Shown here: in pieces, positions 1 to 12,580 of the stretch
How positions within the stretch are numbered: the stretch's first letter is position 1
Layout: each line of letters opens with the position of its first letter
DNA from: Massospora cicadina
Lineage: Eukaryota > Entomophthoromycota > Entomophthoromycetes > Entomophthorales > Entomophthoraceae
NCBI GenBank assembly: GCA_022478985.1
Contig: JAKSZP010013310.1
Coordinates: forward strand, 1-64,000
Reading direction: 5' to 3'
DNA: 64,000 nucleotides
The notes under the pieces: generated by a model
The model's input: only the letters and a program-made list of their open reading frames with translations
Databases searched by the model: none
Told to the model about the DNA's origin: nothing
Made by a program: the position numbers and the translations under genes

Positions 1-1568
1 AAAAATGACGAGGGAGAGGAACATCCTGTAGTGTACTGTATTTGAAGTCTGAACTGTCATGAGCGTAATTATACTGTGACTTAGTGGTAGTGCTTAGCAG
101 TGATATATGCATATAAGAAATTCAGAATCTATCTGCATGGGATAAAGTTTAAAGTCATAACAGATCATGTGTCATTATGTTGGTTGCAGAACCTCAAAGA
201 ATCTGAAGGCCGTTTTGGCTCAATGGTCTCTTAAGTTGCAGGCTTATGACTTTGAGATCCTTCAGCAGCCAAAAAAAGCATCAGAACGCTGACTATTTAT
301 CTTGATTGCTGACTATTGCAGTGACGGCAGACCTCAGCGACACAATGTACAATAAGATTCTCTGCGGAAAATATGACAATGAACCACTCTAAGTGATCAA
401 AGTGTTAAATGAGATGCAAATGAATACCTTCCAATGGAATGGGGAACTGTACAAGTGGATAGGCGATTCTACGATGAATTTTCTGTGACCTTCAGCATGA
501 CCAGGAATTATTATGAGCGCCCACAAGGCAGTTGGGCATGGTGGAGTGCACAATACAATGGAGTTGTTGTGCCCTCAGTAACATTGGGAAAGAATGAACT
601 TTAATGTTCTTTAAACTGTTTCCTGTTGCCATCAGTGCCAAGTGGAGAAGCCATTCTGCCATAAGGCTTCGTATCAGGTAGTGAAACCACATTTTGCTTA
701 GCATACAGTTTCCCTTGATGTCATTGGTCCCTTGCCAACAGGAGATAACCGGTGTAAGTACATTCATGTGGCTATCAACCACTTGACCTGGTGAAACAAA
801 GTGAGGGTGATACGAGATTTGGGGGCAGTTACAGTGGCCAAGTTCATGATGGAATGCATTATTCAGTGACATAGATGCCCTCAGTTCATTCTCACTGATA
901 GCGGAATCAACTTCGCCTTGCACATCCTCCCCAAACTGAATGAGCTTATGGAAATCCGTGGGGTTCTGATGACCCCATACTACCCCAAATCTAATGGAAT
1001 GGTCAAACGGGTGAATGGGACTCTGGTGAACATACTACAAAAATTAGTAATGGATTGACCTTCCAATTGGAGCTCTCTCCTTTGCACTGTCATGTTCACC
1101 TATAACATTATCTACCATTCCGCCATGGGAAAGAGTCCCTTCCAGCTACTATACAGCTGACACCCAGCCCTTCTGGCGTTACTTTATTCATGTGTAAGGA
1201 TACTGGTGGAATGGAACCCACAGCTATTTGACTAACCTTGTGAACATTCTGATCAAACTGCAAACCAAAGCATATTCCTTCAGCTTAGCCAAGAAGATCA
1301 GGAATCAGGATTCCAATCAGGTATGTCATAGTGGGCTTGTGCCATTCAAGGAAGACGATATGGTTCTCTTCCATGACTAACATAGATTTGGGTGGAAACA
1401 CAAGCTGGCCAGTATTTGGATTGGTCCATTTGAAGTTATAGAGAAAACTGGGGTTGACGTGTATACCATCTAGGATCCTGCAAGTGGTCAGATAATTAAC
1501 TGAGTACATGTGAAGTTTCTCCAACCATACAAACAATAGGAGCCTTATTGTCCAGTCAGGGAGGGGTA
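1..1568 (+). pseudogene. Gypsy RNase H plus integrase remnant (A2)
   Basis: This stretch carries the end of the pol polyprotein of family A. Around 140-240 the RNase H signature (VITDH.SL.WL, then KE.EGR) is readable. From about 490 to 1500 integrase segments follow: an HHCC-like region, the catalytic core around 720-1060 (a VIGPLPTG-like block and an N-G-M-V-K block near 1000) and the C-terminal module ending in IINxVHVKFL at about 1490-1520. Stops interrupt every frame (for example TGA near 1056 and TAG near 1471), so no complete protein can be made. Gene order and orientation agree with the LTR that follows. Identification is by comparison with element A and general Gypsy motifs. Confidence 0.85.
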
Positions 1569-1569
1569 A

Positions 1570-2151
1570 TGTCATGATTCCTATATGACTGGACAATAAT
1601 TGTAGGACAGCTAGGGTGGATTGAGAAGAATCACCGAACATAATATCAGTTATGACTATTTGAGTGCCTTGAGATGAGGCATTATTGGGATATAACGGGT
1701 TTATATTGGATATAATGGATTTTATTGGATCACCTCTATATAGGCAATAAGGCAATAATGCAATGTCAACATTTGACAAATATGAAGCAAATCACCTATA
1801 ATTAGGGCAGTAGGGGTTTAAAGAATAACAAATCAAATTTGAGGAGAATCAGCGGAATAGAATAGCCCAAGATATGAGAGCAGTATCGCCTGAAGCTGCT
1901 GTATATAAGTGAGATGGGCGATTGAGAGAAGTAAGTTGTTTTTAGTAGATAATAAATGGGGCAGTGAAAGATTGCTGTATTTATTAAAAAATAAATGAAG
2001 AATCAATTGGGGAAATTGCTCCCATTTTTAAGTATATTTTCAAGTGTGTCCAAAGGACCAATGATCCCCACATCATCTGTCTGTTGCTCAGTGGGTTCAA
2101 CCTGTATGAACAATATGGCAGATCCTAATAATACCATCCAATTTTATAACA
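1570..2151 (+). repeat. LTR of family A (A2 copy, 3' LTR)
   Basis: It starts TGTCATGATT and ends TTTATAACA, and is collinear with the LTRs at 49425-49996 and 55427-56001. It contains the shared TATATAAG box near 1902 and AATAAA-like signals near 1990. The segment reading TCCAAAGGACCAATGATC is conserved in all three copies. Confidence 0.92.
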
Positions 2152-2333
2152 GATTCATTAAATCCCCATGAGCTGGGATCAGGGACCTAGATGCCCTGGA
2201 GGCCCATGAGGTATTTTTTAGGACCTAGTATGCTTTCTATCAAAAAGAACTTGACAACGCTGTTTTCTCTCTTGAGCAAGGTCTCAATAAAAAATAAATG
2301 TTGCAATAAAGAGTAGTTAAAAAGCTGGAGGCA
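2152..2333 (+). other. Possible gag-like remnant, unassigned
   Basis: A plus-strand frame from about 2178 to 2297 reads like a charged, helix-rich segment (DLDALEAHE, then QKELDN) broken by one TAG. It resembles coiled-coil N termini of retroelement gag proteins. It has no start codon, and I found no match elsewhere in the window. Confidence 0.25.
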
Positions 2334-2463
2334 AAGGGTGGTTAGCCGAGCGGGTAAAACTGCTTCCACCACTAGTGCAGGTTTTGAGTTCGAAACTTGT
2401 ATTGTCTAGAAAAATTCTTGGTGTGGTATATTTGTCCCAAGGTTGACCCCCCTCAAATTTTTT
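2334..2463 (+). mobile_element. tRNA-derived SINE, full-length copy 1
   Basis: The 5' end is tRNA-like: an A box in TTAGCCGAGCGGGT, an anticodon-arm-like stem (CTGC/GCAG) and a T arm with B box GAGTTCGAAAC. The non-tRNA body ends in TTTGTCCCAAGGTTGACC followed by a T-rich tail. Imperfect 14-bp target duplications (AAAAGCTGGAGGCA at 2320-2333 and TAAAGTTGGAGGCA at about 2463-2476) flank it. The body end recurs in the SINE at 41828-41965, which defines a family rather than a lone tRNA pseudogene. The head resembles the long-variable-arm class (Leu/Ser), but the isotype is uncertain. Confidence 0.8.
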
Positions 2464-2476
2464 TAAAGTTGGAGGC

Positions 2477-4790
2477 ATTATTCAAAGTGGGATGAGAGTC
2501 ATTGTACCCAACTGTGTACATCAGTGAGAAAACATAGTAAGTGGTGATTGAATTTTTACTCTCAGTAACCTAAGATCTAATATTTCAGCAAGGCAATTTT
2601 ATTTTTGGCTTCACCTTATTGTCTTCAATTTCTGAAGACTGCCTTCCAACTAACACAAACCTAGGTGGAGGCAACGTCATAGAATTTGATGGCATTGGAG
2701 TGTAAGGTTTTGAGTCATCTAAGATGCTGTACCACCTTGTGATGATGTATTATTACAATCTATAGCATGTGATGAATTGTGAAATGGTCCAAAGTAATGG
2801 AGATAACGTTCAGCCATAGTAATCAGCTTGCTGGTGGATAACTAGGAAGAGCCATATATTTCCTCATATTTGAAGGAAAAGCTGTAGTGCAAGATTGGCT
2901 GGAATGACCTCCAGTCAAATAGATTCCATTTAGTAATTTATAATTGGTAATGCTATTATCAACATAGTGAAAATGATACTACCTTGATCAAAGGTTGTCA
3001 AGGAGAATTCAAATGTAGTCAAGAATTTCTAGATTTGAGGGTGCATTGGAGTCATTTTTAATTGCAAAGTGCTGATTGATCTAGTTAGCTTTTATGTCAA
3101 TAAGATGGGGAAGTTTTATAACTATATTTATTCCATTTTTATGATTGTATTTTTCACTATGAAATCTTAAATCCTCCTGTAATTATCACCAATATCAGCT
3201 TTTGGGATACCCATTAAACTGATGTTCTTATTTCTGGAACTTGGAGCAGTTAGAAGCAGAAATTCTATATTCTCTCAAGGAAGTCAGTACTGGCTTTTGA
3301 GCTACAATGCCCTAAAATGTAACTAGAGAATATAATACATGTATGTAGTCAACAAGATGGACAGAACACAGAGTACTTTATATAAAAGTTGTTGATATTT
3401 ATAGGGTGCATAGATACCCTATGACAACAGGAAAAATCCAGATTACTCATGATCAGGGTCTTCCTGGTCATTCAAATCAAGAGCCATACAGTATACATCG
3501 ATGAATCCCCCCCTTGGGTTGGGACCATCTAGTACTAAAAAAAAGAGCCATACAGTATTCTTTGCTAGTATCTGTTATTGGATAGCCTCATGACCCAAGT
3601 GTCCTAGTGCTCCCAAATCATGTTATTGTGGATTTTAGAGCCACCATATTGATTTTATCTTTAAGTGGGTATGGACAATTCATACATATGATACTTCCAT
3701 GATGGACACGCTTTTTCAATGGTTGCTATGTGAGGTTTGCCATCAGGACTACAGCAGAGCCCCAAAACAGGAGAAAGCACTATATATGTAATTGTGGGTC
3801 TGTTGGCTACATTGGAGTTTTATAAAAGTACTCATATAAAAGAGAATCCTAAACTGACTGTAAAAAGACTGGTTTTATCCTGAAGTAGTTGGTGTATATA
3901 AGAAACAGCCTCTGAAAGCTTTAAGAAATACTCCATGACATCTTAGGCGCCAAATATCTGAACTTTTATATAATTTTTTTGAAATTCTCAAAAGTACTCT
4001 GGTTTTTAATAGGCTTCCTGGGGATTAAAGAAAATAAAGTTTCTTTAAGCATATTCACCTGCTTGTGGATATACTTTAAAGTTGGAAGCTTGTAAATTAT
4101 GTTTGTGGGAGTTTCTGCGGAGTCCATGGACAGCAAAGCCCTCAGTGGGCCTATTCCAAGAATATCATCCTTCAAAATTTTCATCTAGACTCAATCTAGA
4201 ATGTAAATCAGGTTTCTTGGCCATTATAATTTTTTGTTAATTTGTATATATTGATCTTTAATTTGTTCTCAAATCTTTTTAATCAAAGGTCAATATTACC
4301 ATTTCATGCATAAATTTGTTTACACTTGAATCTATTTAAAATAAAAAAATTTAGCTGATATTCAAGGGTCTAAGCTCTTGTAACCCGCCAGTTTGTCCCA
4401 AATATCCCCCTTGAGGGTAAATAAGTCTATGCGGCATTTAGTAATAGTCTTGACCATCACAACTTCCAGATCAGATTTCCCTTTGTTTCCTTTAGCTAGA
4501 AAATTTTCAAAAGAAATAATTAATTTTTAGTTGACTCACTGGGGCTTAACTCTAGAGTGAAGAGTTTTGTTTGTTTACCATTTTAAATCTAACACTCATA
4601 CTTAAAAGTATATATAGTAAAATAGTGTTAAAGGTATACCTACTAAAAATAACAACTTAAAGTTTATGCAATTACTTGAATGTACGTAATTAATTGTGTG
4701 GTCTTCTTCTATCAATAAATTTTAGATATTACCAACTTATTTGGGGAAGGCTGATCAGGGGATGGACACTTTCAAAAATAGTAATATAAA
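2477..4790. other. No gene recognised; decayed AT-rich sequence
   Basis: No coding frame here carries a motif I can name. The longest open stretch (3966-4184, minus, 72 codons) begins at an ATG but has no recognisable domain. Together with a minus-strand open run at about 4370-4500 it could be the eroded C-terminal end of the neighbouring LINE. The only confident feature is the short insertion at 3495-3543. Confidence 0.5.
3495..3543 (+). mobile_element. Ultra-short retroposed tail (49 nt)
   Basis: A 49-nt segment ends in GGGACCATCTAGTACTA plus A7 and sits between two perfect 15-bp copies of AGAGCCATACAGTAT (3480-3494 and 3544-3558). A long duplication, an A-rich 3' end and a variable 5' end are the marks of target-primed reverse transcription. 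The same 3' end occurs at 33651-33674 and 34301-34322, and in a longer, tRNA-headed form at about 23287-23405. It is best read as a strongly 5'-truncated SINE. Confidence 0.85.
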
Positions 4791-4949
4791 GGAATAAAGA
4801 AATATAAAAGACACCTCAGAGGGTACATGGCCCATCTTGTTTCATCCAGAACAGCTAGGTTTAGGATGATGGGGGGACTATGATGGCGTTGTGATAAGAT
4901 AGAGCATGAGTGAAGCAAAGGATTGGTGGTTAGGAATCAGATTGAGGAC

Positions 4950-7900
4950 CATAAGTTGATCAGCTTTCTGTTACATACAGCTATGTTTTTAAACAACCAT
5001 GCCTGAAAAGTTCCAATAAGTGAAAGTGGAAGCAATTGATAGCTTCATGAAGGGTAGAAGTTATTCATGAGAAAGAATCCAATACCACAGTATTAAAATG
5101 TCCATGGCGCTATTGTCACAACTAGTGAGCGGAGGGATGGATGGATTGATGACTCAACGTTGAGAGCAAAAAAGTTTCTGGACAGACTGAATACCTGCCC
5201 ATTGTCCTGGAGGAAGTGACGCATAACCTCTTTTCAGATAGCCTCAGAGGGCGGACATTTTTCTAGGCCGTGTACTAAACTTCCATGTTGGCTGGATACT
5301 GTGCACAACAAATGAGAAACTTTGGACTACTCAGCAGTGTGATACACTCTCCAAAGGCATCTCCATACATGAATTTGTACATGGGGTTTTAATAATGGAT
5401 GATGTGTACCTCAAAATCATCCTTTGGGTTTTTAAACTTTATGGTATGTTCAGCATATCCAAATAGTATATATGGGCAACGGTACTTGGATGATGATGTA
5501 CCAAGTTTGTTTATAACAACTTGTCTGTGGACTTCTTTCCTGTAGATTAAACTTGGACGGCCTCAATAGTTAGTTTTTAATTCTATGTGGATCTTCTATT
5601 CCGCTCTTCTCATTGGTAGAAGCCTTTGTTTGGAATGTACAGGAATAACATGTGGACCTGCAGCGGATATGTGAGATGGTAGATACAAAACTAAAAAAAA
5701 TAAATGACTTAAGTTTCATAAAATGAGAGTGCATGCAAAGTTTGAGCTTGCTGCACAGGCCCAGTGTAGGCTTGGAATAGCTGTACTAGTTACCTGAGCA
5801 ATCCAAGTGCCTAGTATCTGGGAGGCCTGTTCTACATATTGTTAGCCCCATACCTCAACTATGTCTGGGTTTAAATAAAGTTTTAAGACGCACAAGGGCT
5901 TTCTGGCCTGACCAAAGCCACCTCTGTATGAGAGCATATATTGATGTAGAAAAAGATGATGAGCAGGCAATTGCATTTGTTTTGAACTAAATGATAGACA
6001 AAAGCATAGAGTTGGTAATAACAGCCCATCCAGTCAGACTTGTGTGTTGGCCAAAAATGGAGGCAATGCGCTTGGTTACCTTTTCCAGGAGATGATTCTC
6101 CATCATGGTGTTAGCATATCTTCCTGACTCAAACTATACTTCATAAATGGCGGACAGGTCCTGTGGAAGTCCTGCAAACAAATGGGAGCTCAAGTGGGGC
6201 AATTGAGGAATTGCACCAATTAAAGCAGGTGTGGAGTTTATTGGATGGCATAATTTTCTGTCCCAAGGTGAAAGGTAGCCAACAGGTCTGATAGTTTCCC
6301 AGTAGGATTATTTAAGTTTTGACTGAATTAAGTGATTCATTGCTGATCATGAAGTATACTTGTATGGTATTCTCAAGGATTCAAGTGTAACAACTGTTGG
6401 AGATACCCACCACAAAATAATCCACAAATGCCATCATTCTGACTTGTGGTTGACCATGAACGTTGACTCCAGTATTGCAAGCATTTTTTGTGGATTAGTT
6501 GGTCAAGAATATTTTATATATTGATAGGCTTAAAGGGTCACATTTTGTCAGAGTACCCTCTGTAGTAAACTAAATCAATTAGAAATTTGATCCATGTACA
6601 TTCATAGTTTCTGATTCAGTAAACAACATCACCCAATCTATAAAACTGGCTGGTAGTTTAAACTTGTGGAGGCAATCATGGAGGTAAGTTTGGTTAACCC
6701 AATCATAGGTTTTTTGTTGTCCAGGAAAACAAGCGCTCCAGAAGCTTGAGACTGGCAGACATTAGAAACTGTGTGAACGTTATCCCATATGTATATTTCA
6801 GGGAAAAATCCATATTGTACAGAGGATATCACATCAGTTGCTATTTCCCCTGGGCGCTTATACATGCTTTTTGTGAATAGTTTGGTGTCAGTGTTGGTTG
6901 GGGAGATATGGCGCCAGTTGTATAAATTTAGTCTATCTTTCTTTATGTATAGAGTAACTTATATGCTACTTGGCCTTCAGAAAGAGGTCATGTTTTAATA
7001 ATCATTATTTCATGGAGGCTAAAAGGAGAATAGATATACTAATAAAATACTCTTATAATATCCATAGAGGGATCCCATTAGGGCTAGGGCATTTACCTTG
7101 TAGTGCACTGCGCACAGCTTTCCATAATTATTCTTGAAAAAATAAATTAAAAAAACATAATATTGAATTAAAGTGCTGATATGTGAACTATTAAGAAATT
7201 ACTGTTTTTTGGCGGTTCAACTAGACCTAATTTATATAAAATATAGATAAAACCTGTGTACTTTGGTAGTGACTTCTGCCATCATTTCTGCTATGGATTT
7301 ATCTGACTGCTGGACCTGTGTGCAGGCTACTGTATTCTTAAAGAGTAAGATTAGCAGAAAAGATAATTGGAGCATGTTTCTCTGGATGTTAGATTTTTGC
7401 TTTGGACTGAACTCTAACGTGGTGTTGGTTTTCTATTGATAAAGCATTTATGCAAGCGGATACCTCAGTCCATTTAGGCCTCCATTAAGATCTGGGTATT
7501 ATAACTAGGATGTTTTATTCTAGGTGATCTACATCATCTAAGGCGCGCTTGATGATAGCTGCCCAGGATCTCTGTGATGATTTATGTTTGATCTGGTTCG
7601 CTGTTTGTTTCTTAAAAATTGACCAGGTGGTAAATAAGTCTGAACAGAAGGGCTTCACAAAATATTGTGGCAAAGTCATATCCTCAACCCAGGAATAAAA
7701 CTCCAAGTTGGTGAAATTTTCTGGGCAGATTTGGCACCAGCTGGGTACCTGTGTGGGTATTTTTAATGAAGTAAAGGACCCTGAAACTAATTGGCGACCA
7801 GAGAATATAATTTTTAGCTTAAAATTTAAAATTTTATGGCCATAAAAGTAATGGTGCTAGTATAAGGTCTAAGCGCAAATATAGTAGTTTACCATTATGA

Positions 7901-8470
7901 ACATGAGGGTGAGTCATGTTTTGAAGGAGAGGCAAGCCTTTGGGTAAGGTATCATATATGCACAAGGTGGCTTCTAGGACGCAAAGTTCAATGTGTCCTT
8001 TTGGGGCCTCTGTTGTGAGAGGCCACCAATTGGTTTTTAGATTGACCAAACATTTCATGTCTCATATCAAAGGTGTTATAGGGAGTGTGAGGAGAATCAA
8101 TTATACAAAAATTTATGACAGGTCTGTTCAAAATTTGGTGTGTATAAATTAGAGATTTTGTGTGTCTCATCATGCCAGGAGAAGGTAACACCCAGTATGT
8201 GGCTATTTAAAAAAGAACTTTTATTAATAATGTAAAATTTTGGTCTGCACATACTAGTACCTCACAGTGCCATGACCAAAATGATAGTGTTGGGAGGAGC
8301 ATGTTTTCTCATGCCCCCTCCTTCCCTTGTAGACAGTGGGTTTTCTGTATTGCCAGGATGTCCACAAGAGGTTTTTCAGGAGACTCAACTTTTTTTCCTG
8401 GGACAGTAAGGCCTTGAGTCCCACTATGTTCAACATCCTTTTTTTATTGAAATGCCCAGTATGCCTCACG
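4950..8470 (-). pseudogene. LINE ORF2 remnant: endonuclease and reverse transcriptase
   Basis: The N-terminal endonuclease begins near 8430-8470 with an LNIVGLKALLSQ-like start. The catalytic QETH block reads QKTH in a shifted frame (Glu to Lys). The end of the endonuclease domain is near 7900. The RT N terminus shows NWRHISPTNTD (about 6890-6920), then VISSVQYGFFP and IWDNVHTVSNV, and a degraded LDFKKAYD block (6638-6865). The metal-binding FADD box is FVDY at 6417-6428, so the second Asp is lost. A downstream block near 5990-6200 carries the GRYANTMMEN and TSLTGWAVITNSML signatures of LINE RT thumbs. Stops and frameshifts are frequent. The product would have nicked target DNA and copied LINE RNA at the cut. 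Confidence 0.8.
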
Positions 8471-9116
8471 AGCGGTCAGCAGGGACCCCCAGCCCTACTC
8501 CTTTGCTGTCCTTGAGCACCTTTGCACACTTAAGCTAAGTTCCATAAATGGTGAGTAGGTGATGGGCTATATTTGGCATCTTTCATTACTGACAACTTGA
8601 ACCCCTTCTTTCCTTTGGAGACTTATATTTTTTCATTGTAGTATACTTGTTGTATACCCCCATTGGATTCAATTGTGTCTGAAAAATTCAATTGGTAGTA
8701 TTAGTTGGAACTTCAACTCAGCTCACTTAACTTTAGAGACTGACTCACCGCTCAGGGGGTCTACTTTGCGCAGATTAGCACCAGACAACCTTTTCTAACT
8801 TTACAATCACTCTCAATTAGCAGATTATTCTCAGATGCTACCCCTTGGTGCATCAATTGCTTAGTTAACTTGGCCTATGCACATGGCAAACTCTTTGACA
8901 CTCTTAGACATTCTTGACATAAGTTGGCCCTTGGTACTCAACAGGAACCTTTCCAACCTCTTCCTTAGCGTTATCAGCATCAAAGTATCCTTAACAGAAA
9001 TTGTATTCTTCTAAATTAGTTAATCCCAGACTGGTTACTGGAGAAAGAGTATTTTGTTCATTTCAGACTAGTTACTGGCAATTACTAACTTTATACAGCA
9101 TAAGTTCTAAAAGGAT

Positions 9117-9839
9117 TGTGGGATCCACCGATGGATGCCACAAATTTTTTGTTAAAGTGAGTAATTTACTTTTTAAATAAAAGTAATAAATAACGCTTTG
9201 TTAAAGTTTTTATGTTTTTACTGTTTATGCCGGGCCAAACCAAGAAAAGTCCTTTCCTCAATACTAGTATTTCCTATTTAAACTAGTTCAAATTTTTGAG
9301 ACCATAAGTTTTTGAGGCTAAAGTATATAAAGCTGAGTCATCCAAATTAGGGAATATAGGTTTTCAGCCTATCAGATCAAAGATAAAATTTTTGAGGCAA
9401 AACCTACCCATGTGGTAATGATTTGATGAATTGTATCCAATCACCAGTGAGTAAAATCTTCTCACCTCAGAGGTGGTCAGATTTGTGTGGTAATGATTTG
9501 TTAATTTTTACCCTATCATTGTCGAGTAAAATCTTTGCACCTTGGAGGTGGTCAGATTCGTGTGGTGATGAACACCTCAAATTTGGCTGAGAAGTTGGAG
9601 AATTCCTATTCTAAGTTCTTACCTTATTACGCCAATTTTGGTTATAATTTATATTTTTCTTATAGTTAGGATTCCACCAAGAATCCGCCAAGGTCTTTTC
9701 ACCATTGGTACTCATATCGTTGATAACCACAATATTACTTGAAGATTGGGCAGGAGATGGGCCAATCATGGTAGCAGATTCAGGAGCACTCATACCTCCA
9801 ACATTCTTTCTCCTAAGTTGGGAAGGTGAATGTCTGACA
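9117..9839 (-). repeat. 3' LTR of element C
   Basis: On the minus strand it starts TGTCAGACA and ends in GTGGATCCCACA. It aligns along its whole length with 14585-15308, with scattered substitutions and a few small indels. Internal direct sub-repeats of the type GAGGTGGTCAGATT occur near 9470 and 9545. Confidence 0.95.
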
Positions 9840-9859
9840 TTGCCCCCCTCATGAATGGT

Positions 9860-10860
9860 GGGAGGGGTGTAGGGTCATAGGAAGTGGCCATGTACCCAGT
9901 TTATGATAATTCCTGTAGCCAAAGATTTGATAGAATACTCATTTCCTCTCTTATACGTGATGGTAAATGGCCCCTCCCAGAATGATCCAAGTTTGCCACT
10001 ATGGGGAGTTATGCAATTGTGGTAATATAAAACCATATCTGACACTTGGAAGGAAGGTAGAGGAGCTCAGAGCTCATTGGCAGCTCGGCCTTCTTTGGTA
10101 ACTGTTTTTGCTAGGTTGGTCATAGCCTCTGATTGAAGCTGAATGATGCAGTTAGCTAACCTTCACATGGTTTTTCAGGCTCCTCTCCTCTAGAGAAGAC
10201 GTCCTTAGCTAGGAGAGCAGGTATTCCCAGTTCCCTGCCATATAAAACTTGGAAAGGGGACATTTTCAAAATCGGATGATAGCTAATTCAGTAGGCCATA
10301 AGAGTGCTAGGGACATAATGATCCTAAATGAAAGGGATCAGATAAAGCCATTTTCTGTAAGATAGAAACCAAAGTACCATTTTCTTGCTCCACTGTACCA
10401 TTGGTTGATGGGCTATATGGAGCTGAAAATAGTTGCTGGGCTCCCATGGAAGCAGCCAAAATTTTGGCTACTCTGGATGTAAAATTTTCCCATTATCACA
10501 GAGTAGCACTTGAGGGCACCCATGTCGAGTGAAAATATTTTGGTGAAGAAAGGTGGCAGTGGCCTTAGCAGTTTGGGCTGGCAACGCCACAGCTTCACCC
10601 ACTTCGTGAAGTGGTCAATGCCTACCAAAATATATCTGTTTCACCTGTGGTTTGAAGAAGGGCCCTACTACATCCAAGCTCATGGTATGGAATGGCTGTT
10701 GTGGGGTAGTCAGCTGATATTGGTATCTAGTCTTGAATTGAGACTGCTTCTTACATGTAAGGCAAGCATACAAGGCTTCAACAATGGCATCCATGATTCC
10801 CTCCCAAAAATATTGATCCTTTATCCACTCATAGGTTTTCTTTACTCCTCCATGGCCTAA
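9860..10860 (-). pseudogene. Integrase of element C (degraded)
   Basis: The minus-strand open segment at 10413-10628 carries IDHFTKWV, the conserved block around the first catalytic Asp of Gypsy integrases. Later pieces in other frames include the target-interaction region. A C-terminal GPY/F-like module (WEGPFTITY, then WVHGHFL) is close to 9890-9990. Several frameshifts and stops separate these parts. The enzyme would have inserted the cDNA into chromosomal DNA. It directly follows RNase H and precedes the polypurine tract, as in other Ty3/Gypsy elements. Confidence 0.75.
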
Positions 10861-10862
10861 AG

Positions 10863-11672
10863 TTAAATGAGCTTCCAGGATGACAGGTACACGTTCTGAG
10901 GGTCATAGGTAAGGCAACCACTTCGCCCCACTTGCTTGTACAATTTCCCACTATCCACTTTAGTGTTACAGGAGTGCCAGGCCAACATCCTCTGTACAGG
11001 CTCATCCTCATCTTCCCAGTCATTTGGGGTCATTAGAAGATCATAAAGCCGCTCTACTTCACTGTTATCTAGGTGAAAGATGGGCAGCCAAGTTAACCCA
11101 TCAACATTCATGTGACGGGTTCCAGCGCGGTGTTTGATCTTCATATCATAATGCTGGAGCTTTAGATCCCAGAGAGCTAAGCGCCCCATAGGGTCCTTCA
11201 TGTTTTGCAACCATTTTAAAGATGCATGGTCTGTGATTACAGTGAAAGAGGTCCCATACAAGAAAGGGCGGTAATGCTTCACTGCGAGTAGAATGGCGAG
11301 ACACTCCTTCTCAGTAACACTATAGTTGCGTTCTGCCTTTGATAGCATTTTACTAAAATATGAGACAGGATGATCCACCCCTTTTTCATCTAATTGGGCT
11401 AGGATGGCCCCAACTGTGTAATATGAAGCATCTGTAAATAAGATAAATGGTTTTCCATAATCAGGATGCCTTAGGATAGGCCATTCTTGAAGCAGCAACT
11501 TCATTGTTTCATAGGCGGCCTTCTGTTCAGTGCCCCATTGATAAGGGATAATCTTTTTTAGTAAGCAAACAAGGGGCTCGCTGAGTTGGGCAAACTTAGG
11601 GATGAACTGATGGTAATATCCCATAATCCCTAAAAGTACCTGTATATCCCATAGGTTTTTAGGGGGTGGCAT
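10863..11672 (-). CDS. RT C-terminal and RNase H domain of element C (open 269-codon segment)
   Basis: This 269-codon open frame starts in the RT thumb (IQVLLGIMGYYHQFIP) and continues into Gypsy RNase H. It shows FTDASYYTVGAILAQ, the VSYFSKML and ERNYSVTEKECLAIL blocks and VITDHASLKWL. The catalytic acidic residues of RNase H are visible. It ends before integrase. The ATG is internal to the polyprotein and is not a real start, because the product would be made as part of Pol. This is the best-preserved domain of the element and among the best in the window. Confidence 0.85.
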   Translation of the reverse strand: MPPPKNLWDIQVLLGIMGYYHQFIPKFAQLSEPLVCLLKKIIPYQWGTEQKAAYETMKLLLQEWPILRHPDYGKPFILFTDASYYTVGAILAQLDEKGVDHPVSYFSKMLSKAERNYSVTEKECLAILLAVKHYRPFLYGTSFTVITDHASLKWLQNMKDPMGRLALWDLKLQHYDMKIKHRAGTRHMNVDGLTWLPIFHLDNSEVERLYDLLMTPNDWEDEDEPVQRMLAWHSCNTKVDSGKLYKQVGRSGCLTYDPQNVYLSSWKLI

Positions 11673-11798
11673 TCTGGCAATCGCTTCAACCTTATTTTGT
11701 ATGGGTTGGATTCCCTCTCAAGAAATGGTATGTCTGAGGAAGTTTAATTTCTTTTGGAAGAAAGAAAACTTTACAGGCTTTAATTTGCTAGTTGAGCG

Positions 11799-12565
11799 TC
11801 ATAAGCATTGGAATACCTCTTTTAAATGATCAAGGTGTTCATCAAAGGACTTTAAGAATACAGTAATGTCATCAAGGTAGATGATAACGCAGGTTAACTT
11901 GAGATCCTGCAAAATGTGATCCATCACATGCTGGAAAGTGGCAGGTGCATTGCACAACCCTTGAGGTAATTGCGTGGGTTGGAAAAGACCAAACTGCATA
12001 TCAACGCGCATTTCTCTTGATCTTGAGGAGATAGATCCATTTGCCAATAACCACTGGCCAAGTCCATGGCAGAGAAAAAGTTTGAGCCTGAAAGTGGGCC
12101 AGGGCATCGTCAATGCGTGGGATAGGATAGCTATCCTTTTTTTAAGATTGTTTAACCTGCAATAGTCCATAACTATATGAAGACCTCCATTTTTTTCTTA
12201 ATTAGCAGAAGGGGAGAGGACCAAGGGCTTTGTGAAGGAACTAATAACCCCGTGTCTAATAACTGCGTGAGTTCCGTCCTCATTTGCTGTTCCTCCACCT
12301 TTGACTTGCGATAAGGTTTTGACCTAATGGGATGGGCATCACCCACATCAATGGAGTGACACCAGCCCTTCATGTGGCCATAATCATTGTCTGACTTTGA
12401 GAATAAATCACTATACTCATCCATAAGAGTTTGCACTTTCTCCAACTCCTCTGAGGTCAGCTCATCCAAAATATGGACGTTCGGCAAGGTACATACCAGG
12501 TTATCTGCGGGCAGACCTAAATCTGCCATTGAGCCAATAGAGTGGATTTGTTCAACTTCTTCCAC
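11799..12565 (-). pseudogene. Reverse transcriptase of element C
   Basis: Two adjoining minus-strand segments (12173-12565 and 11799-12170) make up the RT palm. The first has SQSPWSSPLLLIKKK, the classic Gypsy entry block. The second has QLPQGLCNAPATFQHVMD and an intact catalytic box YLDD (11868-11879), followed by HLDHLKEVF. A stretch between DYCRLN and the QGLCNAPATF block is out of frame relative to the family, so at least one pair of indels is present. It lies between protease and RNase H in normal pol order. Confidence 0.88.
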
Positions 12566-12580
12566 AGGGAGTAAAAACCC

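Larger units (their letters stand above)
1..2151 (+). mobile_element. Ty3/Gypsy family A, 3' fragment (A2)
   Basis: The first 1568 bases match, nearly base for base, the 3' half of the full-length element at 49425-56001 (A2 base 1 aligns with about 53858). A2 therefore holds RNase H and integrase followed by a 582-bp LTR, and its 5' half lies outside the window. The polypurine tract just before the LTR reads GAGGGGTAA. The reading frames are closed by many stops, so it is a dead copy. The five bases after the LTR (GATTC) would be the target duplication, but the partner copy is not visible. Confidence 0.9.

Noticed and set aside
2334..2400. A genuine tRNA gene (Leu or Ser type)
   Set aside because: The acceptor stem does not close, the body continues into a SINE tail, and target duplications flank the whole unit.
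3966..4184. 72-codon minus-strand frame as a host gene
   Set aside because: It has no recognisable domain or splice context and lies next to the LINE end, so chance or LINE tail remains possible.
10510..10860. 116-codon plus-strand open frame
   Set aside because: Antisense to the integrase of element C.
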